A stretch of 64,000 bases of DNA, from NCBI RefSeq assembly GCF_900114495.1, contig NZ_FOZI01000005.1, positions 1 through 64,000 on the forward strand, in the 5' to 3' direction. A program made the translations under genes and the position numbers. The notes below the pieces were generated by a model, which was given only the letters and a program-made list of their open reading frames with translations, searched no databases and was not told where the DNA came from. The number at the start of each line of letters is the position of its first letter. Within the stretch, counting starts at the first letter, position 1. The stretch comes from Dyella sp. OK004. GTDB lineage: Bacteria; Pseudomonadota; Gammaproteobacteria; Xanthomonadales; Rhodanobacteraceae. This document shows, piece by piece, positions 8,856 through 17,580 of the stretch.

Positions 8856-10364
8856 TTACCTCGACATTTTCAAGTCGTCATCGACCGTTCGCAAAATGCG
8901 AGTGGCCCAGGCGCGCTTGTTTTCTCCCTCAAATGGCAACACGGGAAGGTCTGGTGCGATGCCTGCTACTTCGTCGCTATCGTCTGCGCGCAAACGTATG
9001 CAGTTAGGTATGCGGAAGCGCAAATGCGAATGCGGAAGCACAACGGGCTTTGCGTCGATCATGAATCCACAACCCGCGCCGCCCGTAGTCGCACCGACGG
9101 TGCGCGCAATGCCGTTGTTGCGCATCACGACGGCGAACATTTCCGCGGCGGAGTAGGTTTTTGCGTCGGTCAGCACGTAAACCGGGCCGGTCCAGGCCGC
9201 CCATTGACGTTGCATCGCAAGCGGCCAATGCAGTCGGCGTGCACTTTCGTTGTCGGCGTCACGGGTGGGTGGCAAATAGCCAGCCGGGCCGCCGGATGTG
9301 CCGGCCGGGATAAGGCGCTTGCACGCGTTGGTCTTCCAGTCGCGCCGGATATGCCAGACCCAGTGCATGGCGCGCGGGCGGCTGGCTTGTTTCTTTGAAT
9401 CCGTGAACACCGCCAGATGGCTATGCAGTAAGGATGCAATGGCCGGCGAAGGCTTCAACGACAATGCGGTCTGCATCTCGCTGATTTGTTCGTCCAGATA
9501 ACCGGAGGCTTCCGCGGATTGACTGATCAGTAATAGCGATGAGCGCACGGGGCGGGCAGTAAAGAGTCGCGCCGCGGCATCGCCGCTATCGTTGCCGCCG
9601 TTGTTCTGGCCTATATCGACCAGTACCGCCGCAACGCCGTCGTCATGGAAGTGTTTTAGCTGCGTGGCAAGCGCGATGTACCAGCTTGTCTCTACCTCTT
9701 TCTGCAGCGTATCCAGGTCAATCGCTTTGCTGGACTGCTGCAAGGTGTTCCAGGCACTGAGGCATAGATGGGGGTACTGGTTTTGGTGAAAGTTATGAAT
9801 ACGCACGATACCCAGTTTCCGACCATCGTCCAGAGTCATCTCGCCCGCACGAAACGCCGATGACAGACCATCCGACGTCATGTGAAAACCGGGCAGCGAT
9901 TCAAACGGCGCCGAGAAGGATACGCGCATATCCGAGGTGTAACCCAGCGCGGCGCAACCCGCCGCGGCATCCATGCCGGTCAGCGATATGGCTGGCGGAC
10001 TCGCTTCGGCGATGCCTGGCTGCAGCATGGGTAACGCTGAAAAATGATCATCGTGGAAACTGCGCACAAAGTTGCCGATGGCGGAAGCGGCCTGACCGTC
10101 GTTGTTGGCGATAGCCAGCGTGGCTTCGGTGTAGCGGTCGAGTGCAGGCAGATCGACGCCGCCTTGCGGTGAAGCAAACCATGCCAAGTTTGCGTAGCGT
10201 TGCTCGAGTTCCGTCTTAAGTGCGGCGTAGTCAGCCTGCCATGCGGCACGGTCGAAAGTCGGCGCGGGTGGGGCGGTCTGCGCGGCCAAGCCAGGGAGCA
10301 CAGCGATCGCCATGAATCCCCATGGAAACCAGCGCCACCGTTGAATATGGGCGCGACGAGACAT
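8856..10364 (-). CDS. Exported S41-family (tail-specific) peptidase-like protein
   Basis: 502 residues from the ATG at 10364 (a GGAAG lies about 10 bases upstream); a longer frame to 10436 has no support. A signal peptide (WGFMAIAVLPGLAAQ) is followed by a helical N-terminal domain, a middle part and an S41 fold with VLVDIGQNNGGN and YVLTDAKTYSAAEMF. The Ser in TYSAAE occupies the nucleophile position of the C-terminal processing protease family. An ATTGGAGCGF stretch follows. No PDZ domain is evident, as in S41 proteins with other roles. Faces the AraC-type regulator gene upstream on the same strand (88-base gap). Substrate unknown. Confidence 0.78.
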   Translation of the reverse strand: MSRRAHIQRWRWFPWGFMAIAVLPGLAAQTAPPAPTFDRAAWQADYAALKTELEQRYANLAWFASPQGGVDLPALDRYTEATLAIANNDGQAASAIGNFVRSFHDDHFSALPMLQPGIAEASPPAISLTGMDAAAGCAALGYTSDMRVSFSAPFESLPGFHMTSDGLSSAFRAGEMTLDDGRKLGIVRIHNFHQNQYPHLCLSAWNTLQQSSKAIDLDTLQKEVETSWYIALATQLKHFHDDGVAAVLVDIGQNNGGNDSGDAAARLFTARPVRSSLLLISQSAEASGYLDEQISEMQTALSLKPSPAIASLLHSHLAVFTDSKKQASRPRAMHWVWHIRRDWKTNACKRLIPAGTSGGPAGYLPPTRDADNESARRLHWPLAMQRQWAAWTGPVYVLTDAKTYSAAEMFAVVMRNNGIARTVGATTGGAGCGFMIDAKPVVLPHSHLRFRIPNCIRLRADDSDEVAGIAPDLPVLPFEGENKRAWATRILRTVDDDLKMSR

Positions 10365-10451
10365 TGTCACGAGAACTTCCGATCGATAGGGGCCATGGGC
10401 GGCAGCTTGCCATCGGCAACCCTGTAAGGATTGCACCGGATTAGCGTGTAC

Positions 10452-11219
10452 TTACGATTGGCGAGTCCCGAGGCGATAGCGGCCCGGGGTGATTCCGTGG
10501 ATGGTTCGGAACGAACGGGTAAGGTGGGCTTGATCATAGAAGCCGCAGAGACTCGCGATCTCCGCGAGGGGCTGGCGCCCTTGACGTAATAGTGCGGCCG
10601 CGTGGCGCACGCGAATCTCGCGGACATAGTCGCCGACGGTGCGCTGGTAACTGCGCTTGAATTCTCTCGCGACATGCATCGGATGCCGGTCCACGGCATG
10701 CGCCAGGTCGGCCAGGGAGAAGGCATCGAACGCCCGGCTCTCGATATAGTCACGCGCCCTGCGTAGCCACGGTGCGCGCACGGCATCCGCTGCTGGAGCG
10801 TGGCCAAGCAGGTTTGCCGCTTCCAACACCGTTTCTTCGACGATTAAGGCCGAGCACCCGTCGGGGCGAAGTAACTCTGAGCATAGCCGCCCAGCCAGTT
10901 CTACCAGGGTCTCGGCATAGGTGAAGGGTGCGGTTCCCAGCGCCACACGCTGTCCAAGATATTCGAGCATGGAAGGGCCGGGATATAGCAGGATTTTCAG
11001 TGCGCCGCCTTGCGCAAAGACCTGCCCATGCGGCTCATCGGCCGGGCAGAACAATAGGTGGCCGGCATGGTGGATATCTTCATGGCCGCGTGTGCGTTGC
11101 GCGTAAGAGCCGTTTACCACAAGGCACAGCGATGCTTCGCTGTGGCGGTGCTGCGGAATGGTCAGCCCGGCACCGTAGTGCGCCACTCGTGCCGATTGGA
11201 TCCAATTACGCATCTGCAT
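10452..11219 (-). CDS. AraC-family transcriptional regulator
   Basis: 255 residues. The N-terminal cupin-like sensor half contains IPQHRHSEASLCLV and HAGHLLFCPADEPHG, and the C-terminal 100 residues carry two helix-turn-helix units (FSLADLAHAVDRHPMHVARE and LAEIASLCGFYDQAHLTRSF), ending in the typical GITPGRYR. The cupin part resembles regulators that sense small hydrophobic or aromatic ligands, but the effector is unknown. It lies just upstream of the S41 peptidase-like gene in the same direction, which makes that gene a candidate target. Confidence 0.9.
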   Translation of the reverse strand: MQMRNWIQSARVAHYGAGLTIPQHRHSEASLCLVVNGSYAQRTRGHEDIHHAGHLLFCPADEPHGQVFAQGGALKILLYPGPSMLEYLGQRVALGTAPFTYAETLVELAGRLCSELLRPDGCSALIVEETVLEAANLLGHAPAADAVRAPWLRRARDYIESRAFDAFSLADLAHAVDRHPMHVAREFKRSYQRTVGDYVREIRVRHAAALLRQGRQPLAEIASLCGFYDQAHLTRSFRTIHGITPGRYRLGTRQS

Positions 11220-11287
11220 GGCGACACTTTATAGCGCTTTGTGGCGTTATGCGGCGAACTTACGCTGGCCTGCAGATGAAACGCTGG

Positions 11288-11450
11288 ATATCTACTGCGT
11301 GCGGCGAGATCAACCACTATCCATACACATAATTTTGCGGTGCGGTAAGGCTGCCTGGCAGCCGCTATGCCCTTCTCGGCGGCGATCGCGCAGAGCCAGC
11401 CATTGGCCGCCTCCGGCTCGCCCAATCAGGTGGCTGTCGCCACTGCAATC
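11288..11450 (+). pseudogene. Decayed partial copy of the beta-barrel gene
   Basis: Positions 11288-11349 resemble 7339-7402 (leader of the beta-barrel gene, sharing TGCGGCGAGATC and TTTTGCGGTGCG-like blocks). Positions 11362-11450 resemble 7553-7640, its signal-peptide and early coding region (CCCTTCTCGGCGG, GATCGCGCAGAGCCAGCC, CGCCCAATCA). The roughly 150 bases between these blocks, including the start codon, are missing and nothing of the barrel follows. It is a duplication relic, not a gene. Confidence 0.75.
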
Positions 11451-11500
11451 GAGCATCCGGGTAGATATCAACTTTCGATCCGAAGTGGGCCGTAAACGAT

Positions 11501-12073
11501 TCATTCCGCTCGCGTAAGCGTCGCCCTGAAGTTGGGCTCCCAGGTTTTGCCGCCGTCGTCTGAGAACGATTGTTCGAAATGGTGCGTCGTCGGTGTGATG
11601 TCCGACCAGACTTGTCGAACCATGATCGTTCTGCCTTTGAAGGCTTCCTGATCGTAGAACTCGCCACGCCCGTTCTTGAATTCACCGAACATGGGGCGGC
11701 CTATTACGCCATCATTGACGGCTGCGGAGTTGAGGCTCCACTGGCGGGTTTGCGGGTTATATAGAAACAGCAGCAGGTCTTCGATGTGACCTGCGGGGCA
11801 GTCGGCCTCGAGCTCCTCCATCTGGGCGCGTCCATCCCAAACTTTACGCGCCGCCAAGGTGCCGTGGCACTGGATCCAGGTCGTGGAGCCCGTTAGTGGA
11901 TGTTGAAGACGCGATATGCTGCTTTTCCAGTTGCCAAGATGGAAATCGAAATCGGTCTGCCCATCTCTTTCTGCTGGAGTCTGCGCTAGCCCGTTTAGAG
12001 GTTGCAAGGCAGCCATCAAGCTGCAGGTAACAATGAAGGCCATTGAACGACTAGTGGGCGTTTTGAAAAACAT
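11501..12073 (-). CDS. Secreted DUF1579-like protein
   Basis: 190 residues with a signal peptide (hydrophobic 12-30, cleavage near GLAQT). The mature part starts DFDFHLGNWK, a pattern typical of DUF1579-like lipocalin/THAP4-type beta-barrels, and has two Cys (CHGTL, DCPAG) that could form a disulfide. It is divergent from the MocR gene at 12177 across about 100 bases, so the two may share control. Ligand and function unknown. A second protein of similar type, without a signal, is at 23467-23916. Confidence 0.65.
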   Translation of the reverse strand: MFFKTPTSRSMAFIVTCSLMAALQPLNGLAQTPAERDGQTDFDFHLGNWKSSISRLQHPLTGSTTWIQCHGTLAARKVWDGRAQMEELEADCPAGHIEDLLLFLYNPQTRQWSLNSAAVNDGVIGRPMFGEFKNGRGEFYDQEAFKGRTIMVRQVWSDITPTTHHFEQSFSDDGGKTWEPNFRATLTRAE

Positions 12074-12176
12074 TTGGCACCTCGCGTGATGGGAGCGTCG
12101 AGGGCCATGCTACCGTTGCGTGGATCGCATTCCAGTACCGAAATGAATGGGTAAAACGGACCGATATCGGTGACTT

Positions 12177-13622
12177 ATGCCACGCAGTTCTCGAGGTGCG
12201 TTGTTACCCCCAGTGCACAGCAATCATCCGCGCCGCACTGACGTCTATCTCGCCTTGCGTAATGGTGTGCTTCGAGGTGTTCTTGCCTCTGGAGAACGCA
12301 TGCCATCGAGTCGCAAAGCGGCGGCCGACTATGGTGTTTCTCGTGGTCTGCTGGAAGAGGTGTATGCACAACTTGTGGAAGAAGGTTTGCTGGAGCGCGT
12401 GGTCGGCCGCGGCACATTTATCGCTGCCCGATCAGTAACCAGCGTTCTGGCAAACGAAGCGCCCAGCCACGGTCTACCCCTCTCGGACCGCGGTAACCGA
12501 CTAGCTGGCAATGTCGCCTGTCGCGTGCCGCATGAATTCAAGCCGTTCAATGCGGGTGTTGCGGATACCGCCGAGTTTCCTTGGGAGCTCTGGCAACGGA
12601 TACAGGCGCGCGCTGCCCGTGACCTCCGGCGCGTCGATTTGAATTTCACCGATCCGCGCGGCCTTCCGGCGCTGCGCAGCTCGGTCGCGCACCATCTTGC
12701 GCAACTGCGCGGTGTGCATTGCACGGCTAGGCAAGTGATCATCTTCAACAGCATCCAGCAGGCTTTGTACTTGCTGGCATTGCTGCTCATGAATCCCGGC
12801 GACGCGGCGTGGATGGAAGATCCCGGCTACCCAGGTGTCCGTGCGGCACTGGAGCTTGCTGGTGCGACTGCAGTGCCTGTAGCTGTCGATCGCGAGGGCC
12901 TGTGCGTCGATGAAGGATTGCGGCAGGTACCGAACGCGCGGCTGGCCTGCGTCACACCTTCGCACCAGTTTCCCACCGGCGTTGCCTTGAGTCCGGAGCG
13001 TCGCATCGCGCTGCTAAATTGGGCGGAAAAGCACGATGCCTGGGTGTTGGAAGACGATTATGACGGCGAGTTTTGTTACGTAAGCCAGCCCGCGGTGCCG
13101 CTACATTCGTTTGATCAACATGGTCGAGTGCTGTACCTCGGCACGCTCAGCAAATCTATGTTTGTATCGCTGAGACTCGCTTTTGCTGTGGTGCCGGAGG
13201 CCATGGTGGAGCAGCTTGCCAACATCCGTACCCAGCTCGACGCCTTCAGCGCTCCGCTGACGCAACTGACCATGAGTCGATTCATGGATGAAGGGCATTT
13301 TTCGTCCCATATGCGCCGTATGCGTAGTGTTTATGCTGAAAAAAGCGCCTTCCTCGCAAAAGGGCTTGCTCCACTTGCCGACTGCGGATGGACTTGGGAC
13401 CAGCAAACGGTAGGCGTGCAACTCTTGCTGCGTCACCCGAATGCACTGGAGGTGCAACGTACGGCCGCCGCCAGCGGCCTGGCACTCCATTTGCTCAGTG
13501 CCTACCGGCACCAGCCCATGCACGACGATGGTCTGTTGTTGCGCTATGGCGGCCTTGGCCTTCCTGAAATACAGTCCGGCGTTGCGCAATTGGTTACCGC
13601 GGCGCAGGCAGCCCACCGCTGA
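12177..13622 (+). CDS. MocR-family regulator (GntR HTH plus aminotransferase-like domain)
   Basis: 481 residues. The N-terminal winged helix spans about 20-85 (SRKAAADYGVSRGLLEEVYAQL, then VGRGTFIAA). A fold type I aminotransferase-like domain follows from about 120 with EDDYDGEF and the PLP lysine in GTLSKSM (Lys326). Proteins of this architecture (PdxR, GabR, TauR) sense PLP or an amine bound to it. No PLP-synthesis, GABA or taurine gene is adjacent. The divergent secreted protein at 11501-12073 is the only obvious candidate target, so the regulon cannot be named. Confidence 0.9.
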   Translation: MPRSSRGALLPPVHSNHPRRTDVYLALRNGVLRGVLASGERMPSSRKAAADYGVSRGLLEEVYAQLVEEGLLERVVGRGTFIAARSVTSVLANEAPSHGLPLSDRGNRLAGNVACRVPHEFKPFNAGVADTAEFPWELWQRIQARAARDLRRVDLNFTDPRGLPALRSSVAHHLAQLRGVHCTARQVIIFNSIQQALYLLALLLMNPGDAAWMEDPGYPGVRAALELAGATAVPVAVDREGLCVDEGLRQVPNARLACVTPSHQFPTGVALSPERRIALLNWAEKHDAWVLEDDYDGEFCYVSQPAVPLHSFDQHGRVLYLGTLSKSMFVSLRLAFAVVPEAMVEQLANIRTQLDAFSAPLTQLTMSRFMDEGHFSSHMRRMRSVYAEKSAFLAKGLAPLADCGWTWDQQTVGVQLLLRHPNALEVQRTAAASGLALHLLSAYRHQPMHDDGLLLRYGGLGLPEIQSGVAQLVTAAQAAHR

Positions 13623-13670
13623 GCACACGGCGATTGCGTCAGTAGGCTGCAGGTTAGGCCGGAGCCCCGA

Positions 13671-13937
13671 CTAGGCCTCTTCAGGAGGAGGTTGCAGCGT
13701 TACTGCTAGTTCCTCAAGCGCGGCGATCTGCTCGTTCAGCGCGTCGTGCAATTCGCTTTGGCGTGTCATCAGCGTCTCGATCGGCTCGGCCTGCTTGAGC
13801 TTCTTCAACTCACCGTCGAACAGCAGCCACTGCGCCGTCAGGGTTTCGACGTTGTTCTTCGCGTAGTGACGCATCTCTTTGAGTTGCGCAAGGACGTCGT
13901 TGACGTGTTCGAACGGAGTCTTTGTATCCGCGGACAT
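13671..13937 (-). CDS. Small helical protein of unknown function
   Basis: 88 residues, charged and almost entirely helical by pattern (FEHVNDVLAQLKEMRHYAKNN; ALNEQIAALEELAV), with a proline-rich acidic tail. No signal or membrane segment and no Cys. It looks like a short coiled-coil cytoplasmic protein. A Shine-Dalgarno-like AGGTG lies upstream of the ATG at 13937. I do not recognise a family. The gene ends just after the convergent MocR gene. Confidence 0.6.
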   Translation of the reverse strand: MSADTKTPFEHVNDVLAQLKEMRHYAKNNVETLTAQWLLFDGELKKLKQAEPIETLMTRQSELHDALNEQIAALEELAVTLQPPPEEA

Positions 13938-13963
13938 GGCGTCACCTCAAGTCTCACTGAATT

Positions 13964-14014
13964 CTTAGCATAGTCGCGCAAAGCTGGATGGTGCCGAAAT
14001 GGGGCGCATGCATG
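13964..14014 (+). repeat. Direct repeat flanking the beta-lactamase-like gene, left copy
   Basis: Positions 13970-13987 (ATAGTCGCGCAAAGCTGG) are identical to 15845-15862, and similarity continues on the right through GCCGAA and GCATGCATGA to about 14014. The two copies bracket the gene at 14241-15710 in the same orientation about 1.87 kb apart. The rest of 13938-14240 shows nothing that I can assign. Confidence 0.65.
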
Positions 14015-14240
14015 AGTTTCAGAGGCTGAAGTTGCTCCAGTTTTCTTTCGCAGTCAGCTGAACTTTGATCAGGTCGATCCGGCGAAAGTTTGATGGATTA
14101 TGACGTGACGAGCGCGCCGCACGGGTGACATTAGTCATCTTGTTGCTTGGCATGGGTCAATGTTTATATGCCAACGGGTAGGGCATGTGTGCTTTGCTCC
14201 AGCGGCATTGAAACGGCGCTGCCTGCTGCGCCGTTTCTCT

Positions 14241-15710
14241 ATGGGGATGCTTATGGATCTGGGGTTTGTAGCGCGCGCCACTTTGCTCCCAGCCCTTCTC
14301 TTGCTGGCTGGTTGCGCGACATCACGACGCGCTGATATGGCTGAGAAGCATCCATCCGTCGAGGGTGGCCTGATGTTGAGAACGAACATCCAGGGCGAGC
14401 CGACTCAAACGTTCGATGTCTATGAGCGAATGAAGCGGTACCGTGTGCCAGCCGTGAGCGTTGCCGTTATCCAGAACGGGAAGGTCAGCTGGACTGCCAC
14501 CTATGAGCTGCCATCGCCCACATCCGGCAAGATGTCAGAGCGCACCATGTTTCAGGCGGCCTCGATCAGCAAGAGCGTAACGGGGTTGCTTGCCGCTCGC
14601 CTGGCTCAGGCCGGCAAGGTCGATCTTGATGCAAACGTCGACGCTTATCTGGCACCCCTGCAACTCCCTCCAGGCAAGCAGACGCCAGCAAACCCAGTCA
14701 CCCTGCGCAAACTTCTGTCCCATACCGCGGGCGCGACAGTTTCAGGGTTCCCCGGTTATAAGCCGGGGAGTGCCATCCCCACGACGGACCAGGTTGTACT
14801 GGGACAAGCGCCTGCCATCACTCCCGCTGTAACCATCGACACAGCGCCTGGCTCTAAATATACCTACTCAGGGGGCGGGTATACCTTGCTGCAACTTGCT
14901 CTTGAACGGCATGTGGACATGACCTTCGAGCAATTGATGAAACAGTGGGTGCTGGATCCCCTGAGCATGAACCACAGCACTTTTGCGCAACCCTTGCCTG
15001 CCAGTGCTCCGGCGCACGCGTCAGGCCATTTCTTCGATGGGACGGAAGTGGAGGGTGGCGCCTATGTCTATCCGGAGGAGGCCGCCGCAGGACTCTGGAC
15101 GACACCCGAGGATCTGGCGAATCTGCTGATTGCCATCCGGCATGCGGCCCTTGAAGGAGGTCCCTTCCTGTCATCGGCGTCAGCGCAGGAAATGCTGACG
15201 CCAAAACTCAACAACTACGCGTTTGGTGTGTTTGTTGTTGGAGAGGGAGAACGCCGTCGATTCATGCATTCCGGTGGCAATGCGGGATTCAAGAGTACCT
15301 ACGTGATGTTTCTAGGTAGCGGCAATGGTGTTGTCGTCATGACCAATGGCGATAACGGTTCCTACCTTGGCGGCGAGTTCGTCAAGGCGGTGGCGATGGC
15401 GTACCACTGGCCTGACTTTCGCCCAAGGGACGCCGTGCCAGCCGCTGTGGATCACGACGTCGCGGCGGCACATTTGGGGTCGTATCGCTACGAAAAATTT
15501 GAAGGGCGCTTTCCGAACAGGGTTGTCCTGGCGAAACAAGGCAGCGACTGGTCGCTAGTCCTTCCCGACCTGGGCCCGGTACGAATAGTGCCCACGGGTC
15601 CGTTGAGCTTCGTCGCTCCGGAAACGGGCGAAACCATCGAGATGTCGTCAGGACAAGAATTGCCATTTCTGATGATCGGGGGAAGGAAGGCCACGCTAGT
15701 CGCCAGGTAA
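14241..15710 (+). CDS. Beta-lactamase-fold serine hydrolase, lipoprotein
   Basis: 489 residues from the ATG at 14241; ATGs at 14247 and 14253 are equally possible. The longer frame to 14160 adds a non-signal sequence. The signal ends in a lipobox, LLLAGC, predicting a lipid-anchored envelope protein. Serine beta-lactamase/DD-peptidase motifs: SxxK as SISK with Ser108, YSG in YTYSGGGYTLLQ, and HSGG near residue 340. A C-terminal beta-rich domain of about 120 residues follows, as in class C-related esterases and D-aminopeptidases. These are often esterases or peptidases, so antibiotic resistance should not be assumed. The gene is bracketed by a direct repeat. Confidence 0.85.
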   Translation: MGMLMDLGFVARATLLPALLLLAGCATSRRADMAEKHPSVEGGLMLRTNIQGEPTQTFDVYERMKRYRVPAVSVAVIQNGKVSWTATYELPSPTSGKMSERTMFQAASISKSVTGLLAARLAQAGKVDLDANVDAYLAPLQLPPGKQTPANPVTLRKLLSHTAGATVSGFPGYKPGSAIPTTDQVVLGQAPAITPAVTIDTAPGSKYTYSGGGYTLLQLALERHVDMTFEQLMKQWVLDPLSMNHSTFAQPLPASAPAHASGHFFDGTEVEGGAYVYPEEAAAGLWTTPEDLANLLIAIRHAALEGGPFLSSASAQEMLTPKLNNYAFGVFVVGEGERRRFMHSGGNAGFKSTYVMFLGSGNGVVVMTNGDNGSYLGGEFVKAVAMAYHWPDFRPRDAVPAAVDHDVAAAHLGSYRYEKFEGRFPNRVVLAKQGSDWSLVLPDLGPVRIVPTGPLSFVAPETGETIEMSSGQELPFLMIGGRKATLVAR

Positions 15711-15837
15711 CGTGGTGACCGATCGCCTCATCGGCCCGCCCCTGGTGGGAATAGCACCGAATATCGCCCAATGGCGGTATTCCCCGGCGCCCTTGAGACA
15801 GTTTTCGGATGCAAATCTCTCGCCCGTCTCACCAGAT

Positions 15838-15889
15838 ATTTAGGATAGTCGCGCAAAGCTGGCTGGCGCCGAAGCGCGGCGAATGCATG
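15838..15889 (+). repeat. Direct repeat flanking the beta-lactamase-like gene, right copy
   Basis: Partner of 13964-14014: an identical 18-base core at 15845-15862, followed by GCCGAAG and AATGCATGA, which match the left copy with several changes. It lies between the hydrolase gene and the small membrane protein gene at 15976. Confidence 0.65.
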
Positions 15890-15975
15890 ACCCAAGGCGG
15901 ACACATTCGCAGTTGACGACTTGTAGGGAGTGTAGGAGTACGCTGCGGCTGCACAAACAGACTTAGAGACGACGC

Positions 15976-16266
15976 ATGAACCGTCAGAGAGTCAATCGTA
16001 TTTCCGGAATCGTGCCGGTCGTTCTTTCGCTGGTGGCTTTGAGCCTTGTCATTGCATCGGTCTCATTGGGGTGGGACAGAGGCCAAACAGATGAGGGCGC
16101 AGCGGCCCACACGTTTCAGCTTCTGGTTGTTGCCCAGATACCCTTTGTTCTGCTGTTCCTCATCACGGCAAATTGGCGGCGACTTCCACAGACCACGCGA
16201 TCCATTGCATTTCAGGCCGGAGCTCTTGGCCTCGCATTGGGTTCAGTTGCGTATTTCAACCTGTAA
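15976..16266 (+). CDS. Small membrane protein of unknown function
   Basis: 96 residues with three predicted membrane segments (about 10-33, 45-63, 72-94) separated by short hydrophilic loops (GWDRGQTDEGAAAH; NWRRLPQTTR). No Cys and no recognised motif. Start at ATG 15976; GAGACGACG upstream is only a weak ribosome site. No partner gene suggests a function. Confidence 0.6.
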   Translation: MNRQRVNRISGIVPVVLSLVALSLVIASVSLGWDRGQTDEGAAAHTFQLLVVAQIPFVLLFLITANWRRLPQTTRSIAFQAGALGLALGSVAYFNL

Positions 16267-16349
16267 CAACGACTCGCTTGGTAGCGAGCCTCCGTGCATG
16301 GTGTGGCGAGCTGCGGCGGCGGCTGTCTAGCTGATGTCGGCCGCTTGCC

Positions 16350-16710
16350 GTTGAATACGGATAGAACTCTCGCATTGACGTAGCGGGGCAGCTGTCCCGC
16401 CTCGGTGTCATGTTCGCTCTTCGCCATCCCATCCAATTGCGCTTTTGGAAATTGGCATAGCCACGCCATGAGTTCGTCGTAGTGACGTCTATCGAAGTCC
16501 AATTGATCCGCGAACTCATGCCGCTCTCTGGCAAAGTTGGGCAGCCGCCGCCAGGGGCGGGAAGGGATAATAGCGACGCCGAGCGCGATGATTTCGATGA
16601 CCATCATCATCGGGACGAAACCGAGCGTCGGTTCTATAGCCGGCAAAAATTTGCCGCCCACTATGCCGATAAGTCCCGAGGCAAACGCCCTGATGCTTGA
16701 TGCGGGGCGT
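16350..16710 (-). pseudogene. Fragment of a membrane protein gene
   Basis: Minus-strand frame with two convincing hydrophobic segments (FASGLIGIVGG; FVPMMMVIEIIALGVAIIP) and a polar tail (RPWRRLPNFARERHEFA, DRRHYDELMAWL). The open frame continues upstream past 16700 without a good start; only a GTG at 16661 is available, inside the first hydrophobic segment. After about 16400 the composition changes to Pro/Arg-rich, low-quality sequence ending at 16212. This reads as a gene broken at both ends, not an intact 149-residue protein. Confidence 0.4.
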
Positions 16711-16838
16711 GGCCTGGAGCGTACTAAGGTGTGTGGATCGCTGTCAGGTGGCGCACGCGCACATCCGGATCGAGATTCGGCCGTTCAACTAAGCGGCTGA
16801 TTCGCTGTAAGTGGCCCGGGCGCGGGCGCTAGATGTCT

Positions 16839-16865
16839 GGTGTCATGCCCCGGGGGCATGACACC
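16839..16865. terminator. Perfect 13-bp palindrome downstream of the receptor-domain gene
   Basis: GGTGTCATGCCCC (16839-16851) and its exact complement (16853-16865) around one base, 14 bases after the stop of the minus-strand gene at 16880. A stable hairpin that may end transcription. There is no T tract, so it could equally be a repeat palindrome or protein site. Confidence 0.4.
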
Positions 16866-16879
16866 AAGGGTCCGCGCGA

Positions 16880-17275
16880 TCAGTGATTGAACGATCCAGT
16901 GCACTGGTCGTTGTCGCAAACAAAATCCACTTCGGATGCCCTGGCGGCAAGGAGTGGAACACCCTGCACCGTGGCGAGCGTCTTGCCGTCCCTTTCCAGC
17001 GACACCAGGTAGGTTCCGGGTAGCAATGCGGAAAGATTGTAGCGGCCTTTGCTGTTAGGGGACCCGTGGCGGGTAAGGCCCTTGTCGCTGTGCGCCGTGA
17101 TGGTGCTGTCGGTTGGGGCCTTGCCCACAATGCTGGAGCTGGTTGACTGCGCATATGCAGTGTTGAGTGCGATAGCGCCGAATGCGCTCACGGCTATCGC
17201 CGTCATGAACTTGAGCGCGTAGCGGCGATTTTGATGCCGGTGCCCAATGGGCGAGAGTTTCTTGTTGGTTTTCAT
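16880..17275 (-). CDS. Exported stand-alone carboxypeptidase-regulatory-like domain
   Basis: 131 residues. A signal peptide ends at AYAQS. The mature part (QSTSSSIVGKAPTDSTITAHSDKGLTR in two halves, then KGRYNLSALLPGTYLVSLERDGK) closely resembles residues 35-115 of the TonB-dependent receptor at 43340-46411 (TSSIFGRA, GLTRTVS, GRYNAPLLPVGTYSVTV). In such receptors this is the beta-sandwich extension before the plug. Here it stops with a short Cys-containing tail (CDNDQC) and no plug or barrel. It may be a relic of a receptor or an independent exported domain. The intact signal, frame and stop favour a real gene. Confidence 0.65.
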   Translation of the reverse strand: MKTNKKLSPIGHRHQNRRYALKFMTAIAVSAFGAIALNTAYAQSTSSSIVGKAPTDSTITAHSDKGLTRHGSPNSKGRYNLSALLPGTYLVSLERDGKTLATVQGVPLLAARASEVDFVCDNDQCTGSFNH

Positions 17276-17300
17276 GTGGGTTCTCGGAGGTTGCGGCGCG

Positions 17301-17337
17301 GCAAACCGATCAACTGCTCGCGTAGCAGTCGGTTTGC
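17301..17337. promoter_or_regulatory. Strong inverted repeat upstream of the receptor-domain gene
   Basis: GCAAACCG-ATCA-ACTGCT then CGCGT then AGCAGTCGGTTTGC: 14 paired bases with a 4-base bulge, 26 bases upstream of the minus-strand start at 17275. It would fold in the 5' leader of that transcript or act as an operator. The rest of 17276-17580 shows no gene. Confidence 0.45.
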
Positions 17338-17580
17338 GATCGATGTCAATTGAATCGAGGCAGTGGGGTGGCTGCCGAGGTACTTATCTTCCTTGTTGGG
17401 GAAGCGTTTTTTCTTGCGACGTCTTGGCTCACACCTGATCGTTGGAGTCGTTCCGTTGGATGATCCACGAGAAGGCTTGGTTTAAATTACCTGAGCGGGC
17501 TTAGGTGGGGCATGTGAAGGTCGTAATGCTTCGTTTGCCGCGAGCCCATTCCCACGATCTTTAATTTTTTTTGGCGCCGG

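Noticed and set aside
14241-15710. Antibiotic-resistance beta-lactamase
   Set aside because: The SxxK/YSG/HSGG set and extra C-terminal domain are shared with esterases and peptidases; sequence gives no support for drug hydrolysis.
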